A DNA stretch of 64,000 nt, from contig NZ_CP145904.1 of NCBI RefSeq assembly GCF_036895565.1, positions 186,001 through 250,000 on the forward strand. The letters are read 5' to 3'. Shown in pieces: positions 16,768 through 26,800 of the stretch; position 1 is the stretch's first letter, and every line of letters starts with the position of its first letter. Source of the stretch: Flavobacterium sp. KS-LB2 (lineage in GTDB: Bacteria > Bacteroidota > Bacteroidia > Flavobacteriales > Flavobacteriaceae). A program made the translations under genes and the position numbers. The notes under the pieces were generated by a model that saw nothing but the letters and a program-made list of their open reading frames with translations, made no database searches and was not told the origin of the DNA.

Positions 16768-17250
16768 TTATACTTTATGTTTAGTTAGTAGATAATCAAT
16801 TCCAAATCTTCCTGAACCTAGAATTAAATAGAACATCGCCACCCAAAGAAATCCCATGGCGGCAAGACAATTCCATAATCCGTTGTTGATTTGTTGTATA
16901 AAAATAGCAACCAGCATAGTACAGATAATAAAAAAAGAAGCAATTCGAGTTTGAAATCCGAACAATAACAATAATCCGCCAATGGCTTCTGCAAAGGCAC
17001 CCATCCAAGCAAAAAATATTGGAGCAATAGCAAAAATTCCACCATAATTTGCCACATCATTTGGAAACCAAAAAGCGACTTCAAAAAATCTTAAATTAGC
17101 ATCGGTTGGCGACCAAGGCATTCCGAATTTTGCTGCTCCAAAATTAAAGGCTAACAAGTAGCCACATACAATTCGGGGAATTGTTAAAAATAAATCTTGT
17201 GACCAATGAGGCAACAATATGGGTTTTGTGATTTTAGTTAGTAGTTTCAT
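16768..17250 (-). CDS. DoxX family membrane protein
   Basis: Inner-membrane protein of 160 residues with four hydrophobic segments, typical of DoxX/SURF4-like proteins. PRIVCGYLLAFNFGAAKFG opens the first. GAFAEAIGGLLLLFGFQTR is the DoxX-typical core, near residue 86. Family members have been linked with redox and thiol stress in other bacteria, but the role here is unknown. It lies directly between the DUF2807 protein and the small lipoprotein, with gaps of 2 bases on both sides, so the three are almost certainly one transcript. Confidence 0.8.
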   Translation of the reverse strand: MKLLTKITKPILLPHWSQDLFLTIPRIVCGYLLAFNFGAAKFGMPWSPTDANLRFFEVAFWFPNDVANYGGIFAIAPIFFAWMGAFAEAIGGLLLLFGFQTRIASFFIICTMLVAIFIQQINNGLWNCLAAMGFLWVAMFYLILGSGRFGIDYLLTKHKV

Positions 17251-17252
17251 GG

Positions 17253-17957
17253 TTATTTGTTTAGCGACTGAGTTTGATTTTTGAATTTGGTATTTTTTAG
17301 AATTAATTCTCCATTACCAGATTTTTTTGAACCCGAATCAAATTTTGCTTTGCCTGTATTAATGACATCTCCATTTCCGGTTAATCTAGCTGAAAGTATT
17401 TCAGAAACATTGACAGTCAAGTTTCCGTTTCCAGTGCTTTTTAATTCCGCTTTTCTAGCGTTAAGATTCGAAGCATCAATATCACCATTTCCAATTTTGA
17501 TAATGTCCAAAACATCAACTGTACCACTAACATTGCTATCACCATTTCCAGTATTTTCCAGTATAAAGTAACGCCCTGAAATATTCTGAACTCTCAAGTC
17601 ACTGTTTCCGGAATTTTTAATGACACTCGCTTCTGGCATCGTAATTTTAATTATGATATTGGAATCTTCAACATACATTTTATTGTTTTTGTTTTCTTTG
17701 AATTGAATTTTTAATTCATTTTCTGAAACGTTTTCTGAGAAATTTAAAAGGCTTTCTAGGTTGTCATCAATAGTTATTAAAACACTCCAAGTTTTTCCAA
17801 TTTCAATTTCAATTTTTCCATCTAAATCTTCAAAATAAACTTTGTCGAAGTTTTTGTAATCGTAATTTTTAGTACTAATTTTTCCCGAACCTTTCAGTTG
17901 TGCGTTTGCAATAGTTGAAGTTAATGTCAATACAATTGCGATAATTAATTTTGCCAT
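17253..17957 (-). CDS. Head-GIN domain protein (DUF2807), exported
   Basis: The start is set at the ATG giving MAKLIIAIVLTLTSTIANA, a clear signal peptide with an Ala-x-Ala cleavage site; nine further codons upstream look non-coding. The mature part is a right-handed beta-helix of the DUF2807 family, often called a putative auto-transporter adhesin head domain. The repeated pattern of Gly-Asn-Gly-[Asp/Glu] turns (NTGNGDSNVSG, KIGNGDIDAS, STGNGNLTV, LTGNGDVIN, KSGNGELIL) is plain. It probably sits in the periplasm or on the surface. It is the first gene of the group with DoxX and the small lipoprotein and lies downstream of the AraC regulator on the same strand. Confidence 0.8.
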   Translation of the reverse strand: MAKLIIAIVLTLTSTIANAQLKGSGKISTKNYDYKNFDKVYFEDLDGKIEIEIGKTWSVLITIDDNLESLLNFSENVSENELKIQFKENKNNKMYVEDSNIIIKITMPEASVIKNSGNSDLRVQNISGRYFILENTGNGDSNVSGTVDVLDIIKIGNGDIDASNLNARKAELKSTGNGNLTVNVSEILSARLTGNGDVINTGKAKFDSGSKKSGNGELILKNTKFKNQTQSLNK

Positions 17958-18073
17958 GTTTCTTGTTATAATGATTAATAACAAGACAAAATTGCGCTAT
18001 AAATCATAGCCAATCGCTTCAAATTATGATTTGAGACTAATATTTGAATTTAATAAGGCTGTAAATAAATAAG

Positions 18074-19279
18074 TTATAGCGTTTCGATGAATTCTTTCGG
18101 AGTTTTTCCAGTATTTTTTTTGAAAGAGCGGTTGAAAGTAGCTTTTGAATTGAACCCATTATCAAAAGCAATTCCTAATAAGGTAGATTTTTTTTGTTCG
18201 CCATTTGTAAAACTATTTTTTACGGCTTCAATTCGGTAATTATTGATACAATCGTTAAAATTCATTTGAAAACCTTGGTTGATAGCTTTAGAAATCACAG
18301 GAGCATTTGTTTCTAATTTTTTTGCTAAATCGGTAAGCGTTAATTTGGGATTTTTATACAATTTTTCAGTTTGAATTAAGGTTGTAATTTTTGATTTCCA
18401 AAGTTCAATTTCGGGCGATTTTTTTTCTTTAAAAGTTTCGTGCTGAATATCAATTATGGTTTCTAATTCATCTGAATTATTTTCATTCAATAAAAGAATC
18501 GGATTTTTATCAAAAAACGACATTTTAAAAGGAATTGTGGTATTTATAGGATTGGAATATCCTGTAATTGCAATGTAATACATAACTATCGAAAAGGACA
18601 GAAAAAACCACCAACTGCCTTGATACGATTTTATTTCGGGATAAAAGAATCCTAAAATGTCAAAAAAAACGGGAAGAAGAAGCATGACTAAAAAAGCCAT
18701 CAGATAGGTTTTTACCCATTTAAATAAAATAGAATCGGCATAACTAACTACTTGAAACATTAGTTTTTTGTATACATTATAGTATCGGATACTTAAAATA
18801 AAATAAACAATCATAGAAAGTAAACCCAGCTTTTGGTACCATTGGTCAAAATCCTTATCCATTCCGTTTTCATAGAAATAATTTTCGCCTAAAATGAACT
18901 TATCATAAATCCAAATGGCAACAATATAGATAAGGTAAAAAAATCCAGGAAGTAAATGAAGTGCTTCTTTTTTTGAAAATTTGAAAGATGGATTTAAAAG
19001 ACTTTGCGTGTAAAAAAAGATAAGCGGACCAAGAAAAAGCAAATGTTGAAAAGGAGTATAAAATAAAAAATCCCTGTATGGTTGATTGTCATACCAACCA
19101 GCAAAACCAAGCATCCAAGGCGCAATATACAGGCTACAGAGGAAAATAAAAATACTCAACCAATAATTTGACTTGTTTTCGGTTTTAACGGCTTTTGCAA
19201 GTAAGAGTAAGCTGTAAATGATCCCTTGCGTAAACGAAATAAGTAAAACGGAACTGTAGAAGCCAAATTGATAAAGCAT
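18074..19279 (-). CDS. Membrane-embedded AraC-family regulator (7TM + HTH)
   Basis: The 401-residue protein has about seven hydrophobic segments in residues 1-240, for example FYSSVLLISFTQGIIYSLLLL and FFLSFSIVMYYIAITGY. A C-terminal AraC helix-turn-helix pair follows (residues about 300-400). The recognition part reads LLGIAFDNGFNSKATFNRSFKKNTGKTPKEF when its pieces are joined; its hallmark is the GF-x-SKATFNR-x-FKK pattern. Such proteins bind DNA while anchored in the inner membrane. It precedes the DUF2807-DoxX-lipoprotein group on the same strand and may control it; that is inference from position. Confidence 0.85.
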   Translation of the reverse strand: MLYQFGFYSSVLLISFTQGIIYSLLLLAKAVKTENKSNYWLSIFIFLCSLYIAPWMLGFAGWYDNQPYRDFLFYTPFQHLLFLGPLIFFYTQSLLNPSFKFSKKEALHLLPGFFYLIYIVAIWIYDKFILGENYFYENGMDKDFDQWYQKLGLLSMIVYFILSIRYYNVYKKLMFQVVSYADSILFKWVKTYLMAFLVMLLLPVFFDILGFFYPEIKSYQGSWWFFLSFSIVMYYIAITGYSNPINTTIPFKMSFFDKNPILLLNENNSDELETIIDIQHETFKEKKSPEIELWKSKITTLIQTEKLYKNPKLTLTDLAKKLETNAPVISKAINQGFQMNFNDCINNYRIEAVKNSFTNGEQKKSTLLGIAFDNGFNSKATFNRSFKKNTGKTPKEFIETL

Positions 19280-19361
19280 TGCAAAGTTTTCGTAAAAATA
19301 ATTATTAATTTTAAATGATTGTCACACATAAGATTAAATTTCATAACCGAACTTTCTTAAC

Positions 19362-19369
19362 TATCTTTG
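19362..19369 (+). promoter_or_regulatory. -7 element of dusB
   Basis: TATCTTTG matches TAnnTTTG and lies 15 bases before the ATG at 19385. The alternative TTG start at 19367 falls inside this box and so can be discarded. Confidence 0.55.
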
Positions 19370-19384
19370 CAAAAAAATAAATTG

Positions 19385-20377
19385 ATGATCAAGATTGGCA
19401 ACATAATATTACCTGATTTCCCTTTACTTCTCGCACCTATGGAAGATGTGAGCGATCCGCCTTTCCGCAGATTGTGTAAAGCCCATGGAGCTGATATGAT
19501 GTACTCCGAGTTTATTTCTTCCGAAGGATTAATTCGTGACGCCATCAAAAGCCGAATGAAATTAGATATTTTCGATTATGAAAGACCTGTAGGAATCCAG
19601 ATTTTTGGTGGTGATGAAGAAGCAATGGCGCTGTCGTCTAAAATTGTTTCTACGGTTAATCCAGATATTATTGACATCAATTTTGGTTGTCCTGTCAAAA
19701 AAGTCGTTTGCAAAGGTGCCGGAGCAGGAGTGTTGAAAGATGTAGATTTAATGATTCGCTTAACACAAGCTGTTATTGATAGCACGCATTTGCCAGTAAC
19801 CGTAAAAACGCGTTTGGGTTGGGATGATAATTCCATTAATATTGATGAGGTTGCAGAGCGTTTACAAGATATTGGTGTGGCAGCTTTGAGCATACACGCC
19901 AGAACTCGTGCCCAAATGTATAAAGGTCATTCGGACTGGTCACACATTGCCCGAGTAAAAAATAATCCAAGAATTACAATGCCTATTTTCGGGAACGGTG
20001 ATATCGATTCTCCAGAAAAGGCCTTGCTTTATAAAAACGAATACGGCATCGATGGAATCATGATTGGTCGTGCGGCCATTGGTTATCCGTGGATTTTTAA
20101 CGAAATCAAACATTACTTCAAAACGGGAGAACATTTGGCTAAACCGACAGTTATTGATAGAGTTGAAGCGGTTCGAAATCACTTGACTTGGGCGATGGAA
20201 TGGAAAGGCGAACGATTAGGAATTGTTGAAACGCGTCCGCATTACACCAATTATTTTAAAGGAATACATTCTTTTAAAACTCACAAACAAAAATTAGTAA
20301 CCTTAGATCGACCTGAAGAATTGTTCGCCGCTTTGAATGATATTGAAGAGGCGTACGTAGGATATGAAGTTGTTTAA
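19385..20377 (+). CDS. dusB: tRNA-dihydrouridine synthase (DusB type)
   Basis: FMN enzyme that reduces uridines in the tRNA D-loop. The 330-residue protein shows the Dus N-terminus (PLLLAPMEDVSDPPFRRLC), INFGCPVKKVVCKGAGAG with the catalytic Cys near residue 100, and VKTRLGWDD. LSIHARTRAQMYKGHSDW and GNGDIDSPEKA follow, then GIMIGRAAIGYPWIF for phosphate binding. The C-terminal helical RNA-binding part is present. I start at the ATG at 19385, because the longer TTG start overlaps the promoter box. It is followed by a terminator shared with the convergent MATE gene. Confidence 0.93.
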   Translation: MIKIGNIILPDFPLLLAPMEDVSDPPFRRLCKAHGADMMYSEFISSEGLIRDAIKSRMKLDIFDYERPVGIQIFGGDEEAMALSSKIVSTVNPDIIDINFGCPVKKVVCKGAGAGVLKDVDLMIRLTQAVIDSTHLPVTVKTRLGWDDNSINIDEVAERLQDIGVAALSIHARTRAQMYKGHSDWSHIARVKNNPRITMPIFGNGDIDSPEKALLYKNEYGIDGIMIGRAAIGYPWIFNEIKHYFKTGEHLAKPTVIDRVEAVRNHLTWAMEWKGERLGIVETRPHYTNYFKGIHSFKTHKQKLVTLDRPEELFAALNDIEEAYVGYEVV

Positions 20378-20380
20378 AAT

Positions 20381-20412
20381 ACAAAAGGCCTAACAATTGT
20401 TAAGCCTTTTGT
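20381..20412. terminator. Shared terminator between dusB and the MATE gene
   Basis: Inverted repeat ACAAAAGGC ... GCCTTTTGT with inner AACAATTGTT, lying exactly between the two converging stop codons. Confidence 0.8.
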
Positions 20413-20413
20413 A

Positions 20414-21841
20414 TTATACTTTGATGCGTTTCCATTTTCCTCTTTTGTAGAGAACAATACTTGCCAAAGTAATTGCGGTTTCGGCTATAGGAATCGCTAT
20501 AAAAACACCTGTTGGTCCCATTTTATAGTATTTGGATAATAAATAAGCCAATGGAATTTGGAACAACCAGAATCCGAAAAAATTAATCATTGTTGGAGTC
20601 CAGGTATCACCGGCTCCATTGAATGTATTAATTAACACCATTCCTATTCCATAAAAAACATATCCCAAGCACATGGTTTGTAATGCTTCAACGGCAATCT
20701 TTTGAATAATAAGATCATTTGTAAAAAATGAAATCAGGGAACTGGCAAAAAACAATGTGATAACCGTAATAATTGCCATAAAAATCACATTGTATTTTGC
20801 AGTGGTAAAAACTGATTTTTCGGCACGTTCAATTTTTTTGGCACCTAAATTTTGACCTACCAAAGTTGCTGCAGCATTACTTAATCCCCAAGCAGGAAGA
20901 ATAAAAAACATCATGATGCGCAATGCCGTTTGATATCCCGCAGAACCATGATCTCCGCCGGTTGTGGCGACTAATTGTGCCAAAAATATCCAACTGCAGG
21001 AAGCAATTACAAACTGTAATACTCCAGGAGCAGCGATTTTTACCAATGCTTTTATTTGTTCCAAATCTGGAATGAAATAAGAAGGGATGATTTTTAAAAT
21101 TCCTCTACCATTAAATAAATGATACAATTGGTACAAAACACCAATACTTCTTCCGATAGTTGTTGCCATTGCGGCACCCATTAATCCAAAAGCAGGAATA
21201 GGTCCAAATCCATTGATTAATATAGGACATAAAATAATGTTGCAAATGTTAGCTAGCCAAAGACTTTTCATGGCAATAGCAGCATTTCCTGCGCCACGGA
21301 ATATTCCGTTGATAAGGAATAAAAGCATAATGCATAAACTTCCGCCCATCATGATTCGAGTGAAGTTAACTCCGTATTCAGCAGCTTCAACGGAAGCTCC
21401 CATAAATAACAAAATATCTTTGGCGTAAATCAAACCCAAAATGCTGATTATTGTATTGATAACAAATGCAATAATGATGGCTTGCATTCCGGCTTTTGCA
21501 GCAGCAACAGGATCTTTTTCGCCTATTCTACGAGCAACAACCGCAGTAGCGGCCATACTAATTCCGATGGCAATAGAATAAACAATCGTGATTACTGATT
21601 CGGTCAAGCCAACCGCTTGAATAGCATAACTGCTTTGCTCTAAATGACCGACGAAATATAAATCGACTAGCGCGAAAACGGATTCCATAAGCATTTCCAA
21701 TACCATCGGAATGGCTAAAAGAATTACCCCTTTTTTGATGCTTCCAGAGGTATAATCAAAAGATTCATCTCCTTTAATTGCTTGCTTTAATATTATGAAA
21801 ATTCGAGAAAATATGTTTTTTTCTAATGTTGTTTCTGTCAT
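20414..21841 (-). CDS. MATE family efflux transporter
   Basis: Cation-coupled multidrug exporter of the inner membrane (NorM/DinF superfamily). The 475 residues contain about twelve hydrophobic helices in two related halves. The first half begins KGVILLAIPMVLEMLMESVFALVDLYFV, of which IPMVLEMLMESVFALVD is the diagnostic MatE start; the second begins near residue 262. An internal GAAMATTIGRSIGVLYQ and NTFNGAGDTWTPT also fit the family. The substrate is unknown. It is a single gene. Confidence 0.9.
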   Translation of the reverse strand: MTETTLEKNIFSRIFIILKQAIKGDESFDYTSGSIKKGVILLAIPMVLEMLMESVFALVDLYFVGHLEQSSYAIQAVGLTESVITIVYSIAIGISMAATAVVARRIGEKDPVAAAKAGMQAIIIAFVINTIISILGLIYAKDILLFMGASVEAAEYGVNFTRIMMGGSLCIMLLFLINGIFRGAGNAAIAMKSLWLANICNIILCPILINGFGPIPAFGLMGAAMATTIGRSIGVLYQLYHLFNGRGILKIIPSYFIPDLEQIKALVKIAAPGVLQFVIASCSWIFLAQLVATTGGDHGSAGYQTALRIMMFFILPAWGLSNAAATLVGQNLGAKKIERAEKSVFTTAKYNVIFMAIITVITLFFASSLISFFTNDLIIQKIAVEALQTMCLGYVFYGIGMVLINTFNGAGDTWTPTMINFFGFWLFQIPLAYLLSKYYKMGPTGVFIAIPIAETAITLASIVLYKRGKWKRIKV

Positions 21842-22006
21842 GATTAATTAGGATTAATAAGGAAATCAGTCCAGACTTATTAGCTGAACTTAAAAGTAGA
21901 TAAAGTGCTCCTAAATAGTTAAAAATAAAAAGGAACTAGACAGAAACTATCATAGTGATTTGAATTTAAGGAAAGTAAATGTAAATATTCTTTTTAATTT
22001 AAAAAA

Positions 22007-23206
22007 CTAATCCAATAGTTTTTTACTCACGCGACTACTTGCAATTAAGGAAGCAATAAAGCCTAGTGCAACGATAGTTCCCATGACGATTAGTACGTTT
22101 TCGAGAGAAAAAATTACTGGATACGCAAGTGTAGGAGTAATCATAACCAACTGAAAATATTCTTGTAGCAACACGATTATGATTCCTAGAATTAAGCCAA
22201 TAATTCCACCAAAAACACTCAGTAAAGTGCCTTGAAGCAAGAATATTTTTCGCAAATCCTTGATTTCAGTTCCCAGATTAAAAAGGGTTTTTAGGTTTCC
22301 TTTTTTATCTAAAATCATCATTATCAATGCGCCAATCAAGTTGAAAAGTGCCACAACAATGACCAAAGTAAATATTAAATACACGGCAATATTTTCGGTA
22401 TTCAACATTTTATAGAGTGATTCGTTGAGCTGTGCTCTGTTTTTGACCGTAATTTTATTGTTGAAAATAGTTTGAAGTTGGGCAATAATAGCTGTTTCAT
22501 CAGCATCAGTTTTTGTTTTGATTTCAATTCCAGAAACCTGATTGGTTTTGTATTCTAATAGTTCTTGGGCTAAACCTAAATCAGCAAAAACATATTTCGA
22601 ATCAAGGTCTTCGCTGATGGCGTAAATTCCAACAGGAATTAGATCCGTTTTGTTAAAAGCTTGTTCTGGATTTTCGATAGCGCCTTTTCCTGGTTTTGGA
22701 ACCAGAACTTCTAGTTGACGATTAAAGTCCAGCAATCCCATAGAAAATTTTTGGGAAATTCCGTAACCCACAACCACTTGATACGTATTTGGTTTCAACC
22801 ATTGTCCGTTGAAAAGTTTTGTTTCTATTGCGTTAACTTTGCTAAAATTAGCATCAACTCCTTTCAAGTACGTCACTTCTTGTTTTCCGTCAAAAGTGAA
22901 TAAAACACGCTCTTCGATAATTTTAGTATACGAAACCAGACCATCAATTTTCTTGATTTGGTCTTCCTGATTTGGAGAAATCAAAAAGGATTTACCTAAA
23001 GTGCTGCTTATTTTTAAATCGGGATCAATCTCATTAGTAAAGGAAAGACTAAAAACTTTCAACCCGCTAAAAACGGATAAAACCACAAACAAAGCCATTG
23101 CACCAACAATAATTCCCATGCTGGCAATGCGATTGATGATATTGATAGCATTGTTTTTACTGTTGCTAAGAATGTAGCGTTTGGCTATGTAAAGGGGGAA
23201 ATTCAA
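22007..23206 (-). CDS. LolC/LolE-like FtsX-domain ABC permease
   Basis: Inner-membrane subunit of an ABC system of the lipoprotein-releasing type. The 399 residues start FPLYIAKRYILSNSKNNAIN, which resembles LolE, and hold one N-terminal membrane helix. A roughly 220-residue periplasmic domain follows, then three C-terminal helices of the FtsX domain (residues about 270-395). The start is a TTG codon; the conserved N-terminus supports it. It begins only 3 bases after the rbfA stop, so translation is probably coupled. The ATPase partner is not adjacent; a LolD-type gene must lie elsewhere. Confidence 0.85.
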   Translation of the reverse strand: MNFPLYIAKRYILSNSKNNAINIINRIASMGIIVGAMALFVVLSVFSGLKVFSLSFTNEIDPDLKISSTLGKSFLISPNQEDQIKKIDGLVSYTKIIEERVLFTFDGKQEVTYLKGVDANFSKVNAIETKLFNGQWLKPNTYQVVVGYGISQKFSMGLLDFNRQLEVLVPKPGKGAIENPEQAFNKTDLIPVGIYAISEDLDSKYVFADLGLAQELLEYKTNQVSGIEIKTKTDADETAIIAQLQTIFNNKITVKNRAQLNESLYKMLNTENIAVYLIFTLVIVVALFNLIGALIMMILDKKGNLKTLFNLGTEIKDLRKIFLLQGTLLSVFGGIIGLILGIIIVLLQEYFQLVMITPTLAYPVIFSLENVLIVMGTIVALGFIASLIASSRVSKKLLD

Positions 23207-23209
23207 ATT

Positions 23210-23602
23210 TTATTGAAATCTGCGTTTGTCTAGGAGATCTCTATTTTCTATAGGATTATCTCTATTTGCTAGGGCATTATCAATCTTTTCAATGTAGTCT
23301 AATGAGTCGTCAATAAAGAAAACTAAATTAGGTACTTTACGCAATTGCAAACGAACACGTTGCGATAACTCGTGTTTTATATTTTTAGAATTCGACTTAA
23401 CTGCCTCTAAAATCTCATTTGCTTTATCTTGAGGAAAAACGCTTAAATGCACTGTAGCTACTGATAAATCTGTAGTTACCGTAACCTTGGATACCGAAAT
23501 AATTAAATTAGCTACTCCGTTTTTTCTCACTTCACCTTGCAGAATGTCAACCAAATCTTTTTGGATAACTCCACCTATTTTTTTCTGTCTATTTGTTTCC
23601 AT
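23210..23602 (-). CDS. rbfA: Ribosome-binding factor A
   Basis: Small KH-fold protein that binds the 30S precursor and helps finish 16S rRNA 5'-end maturation. The 130-residue sequence has the RbfA pattern: KKIGGVIQKDLVDILQGEVR at the start, SVSKVTVTTDLSVATVHLSV (residues 37-56), then RVRLQLRKVPNLVFFIDDSLD (RbfA signature, near residue 82). It is the first gene of a two-gene minus-strand unit with the LolE-like permease. Confidence 0.93.
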   Translation of the reverse strand: METNRQKKIGGVIQKDLVDILQGEVRKNGVANLIISVSKVTVTTDLSVATVHLSVFPQDKANEILEAVKSNSKNIKHELSQRVRLQLRKVPNLVFFIDDSLDYIEKIDNALANRDNPIENRDLLDKRRFQ

Positions 23603-23679
23603 GGTGCAAAAATACTACTTTTAAGTTTTATACGAACAATTTTTAAAAACAACCTAAAAATTGTTAAGTTTTTAGAAGC

Positions 23680-23724
23680 TATTTACTTCGTCAGTTCGCT
23701 TCGCTCGTGTACTGCTGTTTACTA
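23680..23724 (+). repeat. Dispersed intergenic repeat, copy 2
   Basis: Matches 5301-5343 along its length, starting CTATTTACTT and including CTTCGCTCGTGT. It lies between the divergent rbfA and AddA-like genes. Confidence 0.6.
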
Positions 23725-23727
23725 TAT

Positions 23728-23764
23728 CTTTTTATAAGATGATGAAAAATCACCTTATAAAAAG
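23728..23764. repeat. Long inverted repeat next to repeat copy 2
   Basis: An 11-bp perfect stem CTTTTTATAAG / CTTATAAAAAG, with an inner TGAT / ATCA pair, closes on GAAAA. It follows repeat copy 2 directly and has no gene ending nearby, so it is not an ordinary terminator. Confidence 0.7.
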
Positions 23765-23865
23765 GATGTCGTTTCAATCAGAGTTAGGAGATTTGAGAAA
23801 TTAGGACGCTAATTCTAAATCAGAAATCAGAAATCTAAAATCGTTAATCAGAAATCAAAAATGTA

Positions 23866-26800
23866 ATGCAAAGACCTTCATTCTCTATATACGACGCTTC
23901 AGCCGGTTCTGGAAAAACCTATGCGCTTGTCAAAGAATATTTAAAAATTATCCTTGTCTCCAAAAAGAATGATGCCTATCGCAACATTCTCGCCATTACC
24001 TTTACCAATAAAGCGGTTCATGAAATGAAATCTCGAATCGTAGGTAGTTTATCTGAGTTTGCCAAAGAGGAACCAAGCGCAAAAGCACAGGATTTAATGC
24101 AGGATTTGGCTATTGATACGCAACTTTCAATCATTCAAATCAAAACTAAATCCCAACAAATAATCAAGCACATCATTCATAATTATGCCGCTTTTGATAT
24201 TTCAACGATTGATAAATTCACACACAAAGTGATTCGAGCTTTTGCCCATGATTTGGGTTTGCCTATGACTTTTGAAGTCACTTTGGATACCGAAAACTTG
24301 CTTGTTGAAGCCGTTGATGCTATTATTGCCCAAGCTGGGGAAGATGAAACCTTGACTAAATTACTCATCGATTTCACGATGGAAAAAACCGATGATGACA
24401 AATCTTGGGATATTTCACGGGAAATTTTCGAAACCGGTCGTTTGGTTTTAAACGAAAATAACAGAAACGAAATCACGCATTTTCAAGATAAATCCATCGC
24501 TGAGTTTGTCGAAATCAAAACCAAACTTTCTGAAGCCTGTAAAGACTTAGAAAAGCAAACTATTGTTTTTGCAGAAGAAGTGCTATCATTAATTGACAAA
24601 AATGGAATTGACACCAAATCCTTTTCTAGAGGTACTTTTCCAAATCATATTAATAGCATTCAGCAAGGGAAATTCAATCCTAAGAATAAAATGTTTCATG
24701 AGTTTGATGATATTGCAATCAATAAAACGGCAAAAGACCGAGCGATTATTGAAAACCTTATTCCTGAATTTTTGCAAATTCTGACTAAAGTTTATACTGC
24801 TTTCGAAAAGATAAATTTCTACAAAGCGTTCCTGAAAAATATTACACCTTTGTCATTGCTGAATACAGTTAGTAATGAATTAGCCAAAATTCAGGAAGAA
24901 CAAAATGTACTTTCCATATCGGAATTTAATGCGATTATCCATCGCGAAATCCAAAATCAGCCGGCACCTTTTATATATGAACGATTGGGAGAGCGCTACC
25001 GCCATTTTTTTATTGATGAATTTCAGGATACTTCTGAGATGCAATGGCAAAACCTAATTCCACTAATTGATAATGCGACATCCAGTGAGATTGATGGCGA
25101 AAAAGGAACTTTGATGATTGTGGGCGATCCAAAACAATCTATTTACAGATGGCGTGGCGGGAAAGCAGAACAATTTATTGATTTAAGTAAAGATCAAAAT
25201 CCATTTAATAATCCTGAGAAACTTCTCGAGCATTTGGATAAAAATTATAGAAGTTATTCGCAAATAATCGAATTCAACAATGATTTTTTTAAGTTGTTAT
25301 CGAATGAATTTCAGCACTTGGATTATAAAGATTTGTATGAAAATCACAGCCATCAAAAAACGAATGATAAAACGGGTGGATACGTAAACATTTCTTTCAT
25401 TCCAAAAGTGGAGAAAATGGATAGTAGTCCAGAATTTACAGGAGATGAAGAAGCTTTGGATAAAACGGAATTGTATGTTTTAGCCACTTTAAACACGATT
25501 CAGAAAACGTTGAAACAAGGGTTTCAATATAAAGACATCGTTATTTTGACTAGAAAACGAAGCCAAGGAATTGCGATTGCTAATTATTTGACTGAGCAAA
25601 AAATTCCGCTTTTGTCATCGGAAACCTTAATGATTCAAAACGCAACCGAAGTACGGCTGATTATTCATTTATTAAAATATTTGAAAAATAGTTCCGACTT
25701 GGAGTCCAAAGCAAACTTTCTTCAATATTTAGCTCAAAATGGTCAGGATAAATTACCTGTTCATGATTTTATTGCCAAAGGAATGTCGTTGTTTCAAGAA
25801 ACGGATTTTGAAAACTGGTTGATGAGTTTTGATGTTTCGCTTTCGTTTCAAAACATTCGAAAGAAATCATTGTATGAGGCTGTAGAGGTTATTATTTCGA
25901 AATTCCTAAATCCAAAAATAAGTAATGCTTACGTCCAATATTTTCTTGACATCGTTCTCGAACGCGACATTCGTAATCAAGCGGGAATTTCAGATTTCTT
26001 GAATTTCTGGGATAAAAATGCGGAAAAATTCAGTATTCCGTCTCCCGAAGGAACTAATGCTGTGCGGATTATGACGATTCATAAATCGAAAGGATTGGAA
26101 TTTCCAGTCGTGATTTTTCCTTTTGCGGAGGAAGATTACAACAGAAAGCCAAAAGATAAGTTATGGCTGAATGCGGAAGAACAGGATTTTGGTTTGCCAA
26201 AGGTTTTAATTGATAATAGCAGTGCGGTAGAAGGTTTTGGAGAAGAAGCGGCGGAGGTTTACAATCAAAAAAAACAAGAAGAATTATTGGACAATATCAA
26301 TGTCTTGTATGTGGCTTTAACCCGAGCTGAAGAGCAATTGTATGTGATTTCGAATATGAATTTGTCTAGCAAAGGAGTGGTTCCTGAAAACAACATGTGT
26401 ACTTTTTTTATTAATTATGTAGCTAGCAAAGGGATTTGGAATGAAGATAAATTGGAATATGAATTTGGAAATGCAACTAAATTATCTTTGGCAAAACTTC
26501 ATGTCGATACATCAAAAACGATTCCTTTAGTTGCTGAAATTTTGAATCCAAAGAATATAAAGATAGCGAAGCGAGAAGCATTAATGTGGGGGACGCATCA
26601 ACAGGAAGCTATAGAGTATGGAAATGTAATTCACGAAATTCTTTCTTTTGTCAAAACTAAAAGCGATGTTGATTTGGCTATTACTAAGTCTATTGAAAGT
26701 GGATTGATCACCTTTGGACAAAGAGAAACCGTTTTTAATACTATTCAACAGATAGTGAATCATAGCGAGTTGGAAATTTGCTTTGCTGAAGAGAATAAAG

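Noticed and set aside
23817..23865. Repeated AATCAGAAATC-like runs before the AddA-like gene
   Set aside because: Simple-sequence AT-rich intergenic filler; no period, structure or motif firm enough to call a feature. A similar run lies between accB and accC (about 59720-59805).
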